Source of the DNA: Synechococcus sp. ROS8604 | Lineage (GTDB): Bacteria > Cyanobacteriota > Cyanobacteriia > PCC-6307 > Cyanobiaceae | Direction: 5' to 3' | DNA length: 64,000 nt | Assembly: GCF_014279655.1 (NCBI RefSeq) | Contig: NZ_CP047946.1 | Coordinates: 1,736,001 to 1,800,000 of the forward strand | In this document: piece after piece, positions 55,137 through 63,118 of the stretch | Layout: each line of letters opens with the position of its first letter | Position numbering within the stretch: position 1 is the stretch's first letter | Made by a program: the position numbers and the translations under genes | The notes under the pieces: model-generated | Seen by the model: only the letters and a program-made list of their open reading frames with translations | Databases searched by the model: none | What the model was told of the DNA's origin: nothing

Positions 55137-56201
55137 TCAGCGCTCGCGACCCAGTGTTGGCGTCGGCAACGGCGGCTGCTGGGGCTGAAGACGTCCCAAC
55201 ATCGATTCCAGGGGACGGATGCCACTGAGCTCTCGGCTACCAAGCTTGCGCCAGAGGCTTCGACCCAGGACGAGCTGGGTTTGCTGCGACTGGAATCCAC
55301 AACGCTGAACGATGGCCTGGAGCCGTTCATCATCCTCATCCACCAGGAGTTCAGGAGCGGGTTGAAGCCGGGCCAAGCGCTCCAAAGCAGGAGGCAAGGC
55401 ATCCATGAGCCGGTCATCCCAGGCCACACCACGCAACAGTTCAAGCCTTGGCCTAGCAAAGCCAGAGGGTCTTGCCACAAGTCCTGCAAGCACCTGATTT
55501 TGATCAGAATCGATTCGTTCCAGAAGGCCGCAACCCTTCGAACGTTGATCCACAAGGTCTTGCCATTGGCGATCAAGAATTTGCCGATGATGCGTCGAAC
55601 AACAGGCTTGCTCGAGAGCAAACAGTTGTCTTGCGGTGCTGTTGTCGAGAGCGCTCCAACGACACTGACTCGGCAACTCAGAGGTGGGTGGCCCCGAAAC
55701 GGACGGTGGATCAACCCGCCAAACCCCAAATCGTCTCAGCGGTTGAAATCCCAGTTCACGGGCAAGGTCCAGCTGATCTTGATCGTTGCTATCGCATCGG
55801 ATCAACCAACTCTGTGAACGGGCGACCCCATCGCTGAGGGCTTCATGGAGCAACTGCCGGACCACAGAAATTCTGCTGGTACCCGATGGCTCTTGCCGTT
55901 CCTCGAGCTCCAGCTGCCAACAACTCTTGCGGCGGTTGAGCGACCGCAAAATCACAAGAGACAGCAAACGATCCGCTTTTATGGCGTCCTGCTCCAAGGC
56001 GACGAGCACCCTCAGCTTGCGGAGAAGCCAGGTCTGGAGCATCAGGGCCTGCGGTTGATCGGCCCACTGGTTCGATGTGCTGACCTGAGCAGACGTCAAC
56101 AGCAATCGCATGTGGGCTGCGTTGAGAGTTTCCACCCGTGGAGAGCTGCCGGATGCTTGATCCACATCGCGTCCGCTGTAGGTCATTAATGTATCGCTCA
56201 C
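55137..56201 (-). CDS. Conserved-type hypothetical protein, possible GNAT-like fold
   Basis: 354 residues. No clear family. It has LARELGFQPLRRFGVWRVDPP, and a central block with WSALDNSTARQLFALEQACC, which recall GNAT-like folds but without a clear CoA loop. The start is GTG 56201 or ATG 56186. It is tightly packed with ruvX and the CofE-like gene on the same strand. Confidence 0.65.
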   Translation of the reverse strand: MSDTLMTYSGRDVDQASGSSPRVETLNAAHMRLLLTSAQVSTSNQWADQPQALMLQTWLLRKLRVLVALEQDAIKADRLLSLVILRSLNRRKSCWQLELEERQEPSGTSRISVVRQLLHEALSDGVARSQSWLIRCDSNDQDQLDLARELGFQPLRRFGVWRVDPPSVSGPPTSELPSQCRWSALDNSTARQLFALEQACCSTHHRQILDRQWQDLVDQRSKGCGLLERIDSDQNQVLAGLVARPSGFARPRLELLRGVAWDDRLMDALPPALERLARLQPAPELLVDEDDERLQAIVQRCGFQSQQTQLVLGRSLWRKLGSRELSGIRPLESMLGRLQPQQPPLPTPTLGRER

Positions 56202-56218
56202 CTCGGGCCGCCGAGGAT

Positions 56219-57385
56219 TTAGGCCGGTCGAACCAAGACAAGAGGCGTCCGCTCGTTGGCATTGCCGGCAGGGTTTGGCTTCAGGGCTCGGTGGAGCAGC
56301 GCTTCATCGCAGCCACGGCTGGAGGCCAGCACTTTGACCCGACCGAGATCGTTGACATCAACAATCGCCACCGACACGCCAAGCGTCTCTGCGGCGAGAT
56401 TGCAAAGCTCTGCGGGTGAGTCCGGACCAAGAACAATGGTTTGGTCATAGGGAGGCGTAGTGCCAGTGATGTCGTCGATCAGTCGTGCTTGGTCACCTGC
56501 AAGGCGATAGAACCAACCCTTCAGGCCCACGAGTTTTAAAACGAACCCCACACTCCAAGCCATCAGAACCCGTGTTGGTCCCACCTGATCGATCAAGGTT
56601 TGAATGCCGCAGGCTGTTGCCAAGCTGCTCGTGGGGTGGAACACACGACAGAGCAAGCGGGCGATCCAACTCGGCTGAACCGTGGAGGGGTGCGCGTATC
56701 GACCCTGAATCACCGCAACGGGTGTTTCCCCAATCGTGAGCACATCTCCAGGCTGAATCAAACCACCTGCGTAGTGCTTGAGCACGTCAACCGTGTCATC
56801 CAAGGGACCGAGCAAGTGCGTTTTGATCGGCAAAACCGCGCATCCATCCCCCTGACGGAATGCAGCATCTGCCCCCTGAAGGGGTTCTGGTTGATGGGTT
56901 GGAACCACCATGCCTTGACGGCGATGCAAACGGCCAAAGGGCCCGTAATTCACCCAATGCACATCAACCCAAACGCTGTCGACCCGATCGTTGATGGCAA
57001 CCTCTTGATCCGCACTGAAGGTGAGTTGCACCTTCACCCGGGTGCTCTTACGACCTTTCACGATGTAAGCAGCCCAATACCCATCCGGGCGGGCGTCCTC
57101 ATCAGGGTGATGCGGAGTGATTTTGGTTTGAACGTTGACGGAACTCAGGTCGTTGTTCCCGAGCAATGTTGGTTCCACGCCCAGCTCTGGCACCATCACT
57201 TCCATGCGCTGATGGGGGTTGGTAATCGTCAACCAACCTTCAAGAACGAGGCTCTTGGACGTGTGCTGCACTTGCCAATCATGGGCCCGTACTTGAAGGG
57301 GTGACGACGGCCTGAGCCGATGCCGTGCCTCAATCCAAAGCACACCGATGCCGAGCAGGAGCAAGATCAGCAGCAGCGTGCACAT
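56219..57385 (-). CDS. CofE-like (F420-0:gamma-glutamyl ligase family) membrane protein
   Basis: 388 residues with an N-terminal membrane segment (CTLLLILLLLGIGVLWIEARH). The core has KTHLLGPLDDTVDVLKHYAGG, LIQPGDVLTIGETPVAVIQGRY and ITGTTPPYDQTIVLGPDSPAELC, like COG1478 proteins. Cyanobacteria do not make F420 by the classical route as far as I know, so the substrate may differ. Call is moderate. Confidence 0.6.
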   Translation of the reverse strand: MCTLLLILLLLGIGVLWIEARHRLRPSSPLQVRAHDWQVQHTSKSLVLEGWLTITNPHQRMEVMVPELGVEPTLLGNNDLSSVNVQTKITPHHPDEDARPDGYWAAYIVKGRKSTRVKVQLTFSADQEVAINDRVDSVWVDVHWVNYGPFGRLHRRQGMVVPTHQPEPLQGADAAFRQGDGCAVLPIKTHLLGPLDDTVDVLKHYAGGLIQPGDVLTIGETPVAVIQGRYAHPSTVQPSWIARLLCRVFHPTSSLATACGIQTLIDQVGPTRVLMAWSVGFVLKLVGLKGWFYRLAGDQARLIDDITGTTPPYDQTIVLGPDSPAELCNLAAETLGVSVAIVDVNDLGRVKVLASSRGCDEALLHRALKPNPAGNANERTPLVLVRPA

Positions 57386-57444
57386 AGGAAAACGGTCAGC
57401 CGACCGGAAACAATCAAGCAGCGTAAAGGGTTCCGGTGGATTGA

Positions 57445-58041
57445 TCAGCGCGACAGCACTTCTGTATTGAGCTCGTTGAAACTGATGGTGGTGCTGCCCT
57501 CGGCAGGGGCCTCAATTCCTGTGGCTGCACTGATGGCAGCGTTGATGGCTTCCAGAGGAACCTGTCCGTCCTCATCGAGGAGGACCTTGCCCTTACCATC
57601 GATCACCACAACCTGCGGGATCGTGCCATGCCAGTAGGTCGCAGGATCGGATCGGTCTTGGCTGGCATCCCCTTGAAAGGCATCGGTGGTGAAGGGAAGC
57701 AAGTCCACCTCACGCCCCCACAAACGCTGAAGTTCAGACACCACAGGCGCAAAAATCTTGCTGGTGCTGCTGTCATCCAAGTAAAAAACGATCACGCTGG
57801 TGCGTTCTTTCTCAAAGGCGTCCTTCAGGTTTGTCGCGGGTGGAACAAGTGATCCATTGCCTGCATACAGCGCAAAAATATTGCCGTCGTAACTGTCGGT
57901 GTCCCTCGCCGCCTCAGCTGGATTCGCCATCAGCAGCAAGCACAATCCTGCAGCGACGAGAGAACGCAGGACCGCGCGCAAGATGCTGAGCAGAGGCATG
58001 GTGCTGAGCAAAGGCATGGTGCTGAACACTGGATGCAGCAT
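57445..58041 (-). CDS. Thioredoxin-like thylakoid/periplasmic protein
   Basis: 198 residues. A signal peptide (LRSLVAAGLCLLLMANPAEA) precedes a thioredoxin-like domain: SVIVFYLDDSSTSKIFAPVVSELQR, then WHGTIPQVVVIDGKGKVLL with the cis-Pro. The CxxC is replaced by STSK, so it is not a disulfide oxidoreductase. Related cyanobacterial proteins are linked to photosystem I accumulation (from memory). Start choices are blurred by an 18-bp repeat. Confidence 0.7.
   Translation of the reverse strand: MLHPVFSTMPLLSTMPLLSILRAVLRSLVAAGLCLLLMANPAEAARDTDSYDGNIFALYAGNGSLVPPATNLKDAFEKERTSVIVFYLDDSSTSKIFAPVVSELQRLWGREVDLLPFTTDAFQGDASQDRSDPATYWHGTIPQVVVIDGKGKVLLDEDGQVPLEAINAAISAATGIEAPAEGSTTISFNELNTEVLSR
57985..58020. 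repeat. 18-bp tandem repeat in the signal-peptide region
   Basis: Two units (57985-58002, 58003-58020) differing at one base, in frame, giving STMPLL twice and supplying three alternative ATG starts (58041, 58017, 57999). Confidence 0.85.
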
Positions 58042-58055
58042 TCTGACCGCTGGGA

Positions 58056-59705
58056 TCAGCCTCGGTTGAAGCTGCGGCCCATCCCTTGAGCGATGCCTCG
58101 ACCAACCAATCCAATAGCTCGACCGATCACTTGGGTCAGGACCAGCGCCAGCAGATTCCCCACCTTGCGCACGAAAAGTTGAACCTGAGGAGCCAGGGCA
58201 TCTCGCGCTTCCAAAAGCAGCGCAACCTGTTGTTGCCACCAACCAAGACGACGCAACTCGTCGTCTCTGGGTTCCGTTAACAGGAGCGGTGCAATCGTTC
58301 CACCGTTGAGTTGGTACAGAAGCCGCTGGCTTTCGTAAAGGCGAATCGGACGTTGAATCCAGGTTTGCCAACGGGACTGGGTGTTGAGTTGGTTGCGTAG
58401 ACGTTCCAACTCACGGGTGGAGATCAAGCGTTGATCGAGCAGGTAGCGCCTCAACTCAGGCCAGTCTCCGCAGACGCCAAGAAGCTCAGAACCAATCAGT
58501 TCCGCCGTGCGTACCAACCAATTGCTCACCAACGTTTCGAGCTGCAGCAAGGCACGGGGATCATCGGCAGGCAACAGTTGCCCATCCACCAGAACGGGCT
58601 GGTTGTCGAGAAAAGGGGCCAACATTCGCTTCGGATTGGGCAGTTCCTCGTCGCTGTCTTCGAGCTCTGTGTTGAGAAGCAGGTGATCGGCCACACCGCT
58701 TAATTCCTCGCCCATGGGAAGGCGTACGTAATGCCCCGCCATCGTGCAAAGAGCCTGCTGGCGCAATTCAGGTTGAAGAGCCTGCCAGTGCTCCGAGAGC
58801 GCGCGATCCGATCGTTTTTCAACGGAGGCTTGCTGATCAGAGCGCAACCTATGCAGCACCTCATTGAGCTGTCGCAAAAGGGCCAGCAAGAGTTCGCGTC
58901 GTCGTTCCGGCTGGAGACCTTCAATCGCCAGCATCTGCCCCGTGGCGTTGCTTAAGCCTCCAATCACCGCTGCTTCTAGACGTTGATGAATCGCATCCCA
59001 GACGGCGGCGCCATTCCTCTCTTTCAACTGAATCGAGGTTCCTGAAGGTTCGTGAAAAGGAGACGATTGTTGGAGAGGAACAGCACCGTCAAGACCTAAT
59101 TGCAAGGGACCCCAAATCCAGAGCAACAGCTGACGGGCGCTGCGCAGTTCACGACAGCGCCCCTCCAGCATGAATCGCAACAGCGGATTCTCTGGAGGGG
59201 GATTCAACAGAACCTCGATCATGCGCAGGTCGTGATTGATTTGCTGCAGCCCAGTCCTCAACAACCAAGGACCCAGTCCTGGTGACGGGAACGGTGCAAA
59301 CGTCTCGGAGCTGCGTTCCCAGGAACTGTGCGTTGTCAGTTCAACCACCCTGCCACCAGACAGCAGGGTTTCAATACCCTGCTGCAATTGCGCGAGATCA
59401 GGATCTTGAAGCAATCCTGCGCAGTCCAGAGACAGAAGCTCCGTGGGATCGCACGGAAGCTTGGCGGGAAGCAACAGCAAAAGAGGAGCTGATCCCCAAC
59501 GGCTTTGAAGCTTCAAGACCTCAAGCTGAAGAAGGTCCGGTGAGGCAATCGATTCAATGGACCAGATCACCAGATCAGGTTGGCCATCCAGCTGATCCGT
59601 TGAAACAGAAATGACCAGCTCTTTATTGCCAGCCAGCCCGGACAAAAGAGATTCAGCAAGCAGATTCCTTGCGATAAGCAAAATCTTGTTTGGAATCCCG
59701 TTCAC
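58056..59705 (-). CDS. DUF3685 (Ycf55-like) protein
   Basis: 549 residues from GTG 59705. The N-terminal NKILLIARNLLAESLLSGL, then PDLVIWSIES, resembles a receiver-like fold lacking an obvious phosphorylatable Asp. A long helical middle follows, and a C-terminal hydrophobic stretch (LLALVLTQVIGRAIGLVG). DUF3685/Ycf55 proteins are found in cyanobacteria and red-algal plastids; no firm function. Confidence 0.75.
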   Translation of the reverse strand: MNGIPNKILLIARNLLAESLLSGLAGNKELVISVSTDQLDGQPDLVIWSIESIASPDLLQLEVLKLQSRWGSAPLLLLLPAKLPCDPTELLSLDCAGLLQDPDLAQLQQGIETLLSGGRVVELTTHSSWERSSETFAPFPSPGLGPWLLRTGLQQINHDLRMIEVLLNPPPENPLLRFMLEGRCRELRSARQLLLWIWGPLQLGLDGAVPLQQSSPFHEPSGTSIQLKERNGAAVWDAIHQRLEAAVIGGLSNATGQMLAIEGLQPERRRELLLALLRQLNEVLHRLRSDQQASVEKRSDRALSEHWQALQPELRQQALCTMAGHYVRLPMGEELSGVADHLLLNTELEDSDEELPNPKRMLAPFLDNQPVLVDGQLLPADDPRALLQLETLVSNWLVRTAELIGSELLGVCGDWPELRRYLLDQRLISTRELERLRNQLNTQSRWQTWIQRPIRLYESQRLLYQLNGGTIAPLLLTEPRDDELRRLGWWQQQVALLLEARDALAPQVQLFVRKVGNLLALVLTQVIGRAIGLVGRGIAQGMGRSFNRG

Positions 59706-59774
59706 CGCTGTAATCCGTCCCGCACAAATGATCGCAAGGAAATGGTGAAGGAGCAAATGCTCCTGCAGGCGGGA

Positions 59775-60239
59775 TCAATCGCCATCTAACGCTCTTGGAC
59801 GCCCGCTGAGTTGAAGCGTGTAAGTCTCAATTGTGTAGCCAGTGCGCTCCTCGATTTCCCGGACGAGTTCATCAGGCAATTGCACATCGAGGTCTTCGAT
59901 TCGTCCGCTCTCAAGGCAGGTGAGATGACTGTGTGGGTCGCTTCGATAGCCATAGAGGCGACCACTGGCCCGATCCAGACATTCGATCACGCCAGCTCTC
60001 TGAAGAGCTTCGAGATTTTGATACACCGATGTATGTCTAATCCTTCGTCCCTGATCATTCAATTTCTCAAAAATATCCTTCGCACTCAAGTGGCTGGCTT
60101 CAGTCCAAAGCAGATCGAGAACCATTCGCCTCTGCTGACTGAGGCGCATCCCAAGCTTTCGGCACAACTCAAAAGTGGCTTGCAGTCCACTGGAAGCAGC
60201 AGACATTTCCGAACTTTGATGCGTGCTATCGACCGCCAC
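59775..60239 (-). CDS. Fur-family transcriptional regulator without CxxC motifs
   Basis: 154 residues. Winged helix: MRLSQQRRMVLDLLWTEASHLSAKDIF, TSVYQNLEALQRAGVIE. Dimer/metal part: YRSDPHSHLTCLESGRIEDLDV. The first CxxC reads CLES and there is no second CxxC, so the structural zinc site of many Fur proteins is missing, while the His pair (DPHSH) is kept. Could be Fur, PerR or Zur. Start GTG 60239 or ATG 60206. Confidence 0.85.
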   Translation of the reverse strand: MAVDSTHQSSEMSAASSGLQATFELCRKLGMRLSQQRRMVLDLLWTEASHLSAKDIFEKLNDQGRRIRHTSVYQNLEALQRAGVIECLDRASGRLYGYRSDPHSHLTCLESGRIEDLDVQLPDELVREIEERTGYTIETYTLQLSGRPRALDGD

Positions 60240-60300
60240 TAATGCAATTTTATTGATCGCATCTTAAAACCCTATTCAAGACTTCGTCGCAAACTTCGAA

Positions 60301-61071
60301 TCAAGCAATTGTGCGGCTCTGCCCAAGAAGAGGGTCTTGAAGACGGCCAGCCGCCATGGCCTGGATGGCTTCATGCAAGTCGACGCGACCGTCATAAAGC
60401 GCTCGACCCACGATCACACCCTCCACGCCCAATGGTTCCAGGGCTAGGAGTGAAAGGAGATCTGCCATGCAGCCCACACCTCCAGAGGCAATCACTGGAA
60501 CCGCACTCGCTTGAGCCATGGCGCGCAATGCGTCGAGATTCGGCCCAGCCAACGTGCCATCTGTCGCGATATCGGTGCTGATGATGGCCGCGATACCAGC
60601 CGCACTAAAACGTCTGGCCAGAGCTGTCGCTTCGACGTTGCTCTCCTCCACCCATCCTCGCGTGGCCACAAAACCGTTGCGTGCATCAATGCCCACCACA
60701 ATTTTGTGAGGGTGACGGCTGGCAAGCTCCACCACCAACTCGGGCTTCTCAATCGCGACGGTGCCGAGAATGACCCGATCGAGTCCACAGCTGAGCAACT
60801 CTTCAGCCCTCTCCAACGAGCGCACTCCGCCACCCAGTTGCACGGGAATCGCTAATTCTTTGGCAATCAAGCGCACCGCTTGATCATTGATGGGCTCACC
60901 ACTTCGCGCACCATCGAGATCCACCAGGTGGAGGCGGGTTGCTCCCTGTTTCACCCATTGTTGAGCCTGGGCCAAAGGGTCATCACTAAAGCGAGTGACC
61001 TGGTCGTAGTCCCCCTGATGCAGACGAACACAGCTGCCCTGCAAGAGGTCAATGGCGGGGATGATCTCCAT
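60301..61071 (-). CDS. hisA: ProFAR isomerase
   Basis: 256 residues. Histidine synthesis, step four. TIM barrel with IIPAIDLLQGSCVRLHQGD, LHLVDLDGARSG, VQLGGGVRS, ISTDIATDGTLAGPN and VIASGGVG. Catalytic Asp residues present. Start at ATG 61071. Divergent from the epimerase gene. Confidence 0.96.
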   Translation of the reverse strand: MEIIPAIDLLQGSCVRLHQGDYDQVTRFSDDPLAQAQQWVKQGATRLHLVDLDGARSGEPINDQAVRLIAKELAIPVQLGGGVRSLERAEELLSCGLDRVILGTVAIEKPELVVELASRHPHKIVVGIDARNGFVATRGWVEESNVEATALARRFSAAGIAAIISTDIATDGTLAGPNLDALRAMAQASAVPVIASGGVGCMADLLSLLALEPLGVEGVIVGRALYDGRVDLHEAIQAMAAGRLQDPLLGQSRTIA

Positions 61072-61178
61072 GACGCCTGTGGCACGTTTCGCTCTCCCCA
61101 TCCTGCAGGCCAGAGGGGCATGGTTCATGACTGCTGTTGAAGGGCCGCGCTTCAATGGCTGGGTTGAGCGGCTTGCTG

Positions 61179-62102
61179 ATGAAAATTCTCGTAATGGGTG
61201 GCACCCGCTTTGTCGGGAAGCCATTGGTGGCAAGGCTTCAGGAGCAGGGGCATGCACTCACCCTGTTCACACGAGGTCGACTTCCCGCACCCGAAGGTGT
61301 GGAGTCCGTCCGGGGAGATCGCAGCGTTGATGCTGATCTCGACCAACTCAAGGGACGGACCTTTGAGGTGGTCATCGACAGCTCGGGGCGCAGTTTGGAC
61401 GACAGTCGACGCGTTTTGGCCGTGACGGGCGCCCCAGCACACCGCTTTCTGTACGTGAGTTCCGCCGGGGTCTACGCCGCGTCGACGCAGTGGCCATTGG
61501 ATGAAACAGCTGCCATCGATCCCGCCAGTCGCCATTCCGGCAAAGCTGACACCGAACAATGGCTGCAAGAGCAGGGGATTCCCTTCACCAGCTTCCGTCC
61601 CACTTACATCGTGGGGCCTGGAAATTACAACCCGGTGGAGCGTTGGTTCTTTGACCGCATCGTTAATGATCGACCGATTCCTCTTCCAGGATCAGGCGAA
61701 ACCATCACCCAGATCGGCCATGCCGAAGACCTGGCTGAGGCCATGGCTCGCTCGATTGAAGTGGATGCCGCTAGCAATCGGATCTACAACTGCAGCGCCA
61801 GCCGGGGCATCACCTTCCGGGGCTTGATCGAAGCGGCAGCCGTGGCCTGTGGCCGCGACCCCAAAGGACTGGATCTACGCCCCTTTGACCCCAGCGGACT
61901 CGACCCCAAAGCCCGCAAAGCGTTTCCTCTAAGGCTCAGTCACTTTTTAACCGACACCACCCGCGTCAGGCGTGAACTGGCCTGGGAACCACGCTTTGAT
62001 GCCTGTGCCTCGCTCGCTGACAGCTACCAACGGGAGTACAAGGATCAGCCCACGTCCGATCCCGACTTCAGCGCTGACCGGGCTCTGATCGGTGGGGCTT
62101 GA
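61179..62102 (+). CDS. NAD-dependent epimerase-like protein (CSP41-like)
   Basis: 307 residues. Start KILVMGGTRFVGKPLVARL, VSSAGVYAAS, RPTYIVGPGNYNPVERWFFDR, and IYNCSASRGITFRG. The usual YxxxK is not evident: the position after VYAAS shows only SGKADTE. This matches atypical SDRs like chloroplast CSP41, which bind RNA rather than act as enzymes. 3' end overlaps pgsA by 35 bases. Confidence 0.85.
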   Translation: MKILVMGGTRFVGKPLVARLQEQGHALTLFTRGRLPAPEGVESVRGDRSVDADLDQLKGRTFEVVIDSSGRSLDDSRRVLAVTGAPAHRFLYVSSAGVYAASTQWPLDETAAIDPASRHSGKADTEQWLQEQGIPFTSFRPTYIVGPGNYNPVERWFFDRIVNDRPIPLPGSGETITQIGHAEDLAEAMARSIEVDAASNRIYNCSASRGITFRGLIEAAAVACGRDPKGLDLRPFDPSGLDPKARKAFPLRLSHFLTDTTRVRRELAWEPRFDACASLADSYQREYKDQPTSDPDFSADRALIGGA

Positions 62103-62616
62103 GATACCCCCAGGCTGACCACAGAGCCAACAGCAACGAGGGCCAAAACAAACCCACACCAACCAGTTTTAAACCCTGAACCAGGGATGGATCCCCCCAA
62201 AGGGGGGGCCAAAGCATGAGCGCAAGGCTGAGGAATTGAAGGATTGTTTTGGCTTTCCCCGCCATGGATGCGGGGGCCCCATCACGGCTGTCACCGCGCC
62301 ACCCCGAGATCAGCAATTCACGGGCCAGCAAAAGCCAGACCGCCCAAACAGGAAGGATTCCCTCTGACGCCAACCAGATCAGAGGGGCACTGATCAACAA
62401 CTTGTCAGCAAGCGGGTCCAAGCGAGCTCCCCAGGTGCTGCCTCCATCGGCTCGTCTTGCCAACCAGCCATCCGCTGCATCACTCCAACCTCCAATCAGC
62501 AATAACCACCAGGCCAAAGCGTCGTAATCCGTCGCCAGCGCGAGAAGCAGCGGGAGTCCCAACAGGGCTCGAGCCAAGGTGAGTCGATCAGCCCAGAGGC
62601 GCCAGGGAGAGATCAA
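62068..62616 (-). CDS. pgsA: CDP-diacylglycerol-glycerol-3-phosphate 3-phosphatidyltransferase
   Basis: 182 residues. CDP-alcohol motif in DAADGWLARR then GARLDPLADK. It makes the precursor of phosphatidylglycerol, an essential thylakoid lipid. Several membrane helices (LLGLPLLLALATD, LIWLASEGILPVWAVWLLL). Convergent overlap with the epimerase gene; divergent from the CBS gene by 31 bases. Confidence 0.93.
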   Translation of the reverse strand: MISPWRLWADRLTLARALLGLPLLLALATDYDALAWWLLLIGGWSDAADGWLARRADGGSTWGARLDPLADKLLISAPLIWLASEGILPVWAVWLLLARELLISGWRGDSRDGAPASMAGKAKTILQFLSLALMLWPPLWGDPSLVQGLKLVGVGLFWPSLLLALWSAWGYLKPHRSEPGQR

Positions 62617-62647
62617 GGCTCAGAATGCATTGAGATGCGTGGATTCC

Positions 62648-63118
62648 ATGGTGCTTCAGCAGACGGTTAAGGAGGTGATGTCATCGCCCGTATTGACTGT
62701 GACACCAGAAACGGCATTAAAAGATGCCGTGAGTCTGCTGAGCGATCACCACATCAGTGGCCTGCCAGTGGTGGATCAGAGCGGAGTCTTAATTGGGGAG
62801 CTCACCGAGCAAGACCTGATGGTGCGCGAAAGCGGAGTTGATGCCGGCCCCTACGTGATGCTGTTGGACAGCGTGATCTATCTGAAGAATCCACTCAATT
62901 GGGACAAGCAGGTTCATCAAGTGCTGGGCACCACGGTGAGCGATCTGATGGGACGTGATCTTCACAGTTGCGCAGAGAGTCTTCCTCTGCGCAAAGCAGC
63001 ATCCCTGCTGCATGAACGCAGCACCCAGCGCCTGATTGTGGTGGACGACAACAAACGCCCCGTGGGTGTTTTGACACGGGGGGACATCGTCCGAGCCTTG
63101 GCCTCAGGGCAGCCTTAA
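62648..63118 (+). CDS. CBS-domain pair protein
   Basis: 156 residues, two CBS domains: VKEVMSSPVLTVTPETALKDAV with HISGLPVVDQSG, and VSDLMGRDLHSCAESLPLRKAA with RLIVVDDNKRPVGVLTRGDI. Binds adenosine nucleotides in general; the output is unknown. Its TAA overlaps the TAA of the convergent gene (TTAA). Confidence 0.9.
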   Translation: MVLQQTVKEVMSSPVLTVTPETALKDAVSLLSDHHISGLPVVDQSGVLIGELTEQDLMVRESGVDAGPYVMLLDSVIYLKNPLNWDKQVHQVLGTTVSDLMGRDLHSCAESLPLRKAASLLHERSTQRLIVVDDNKRPVGVLTRGDIVRALASGQP

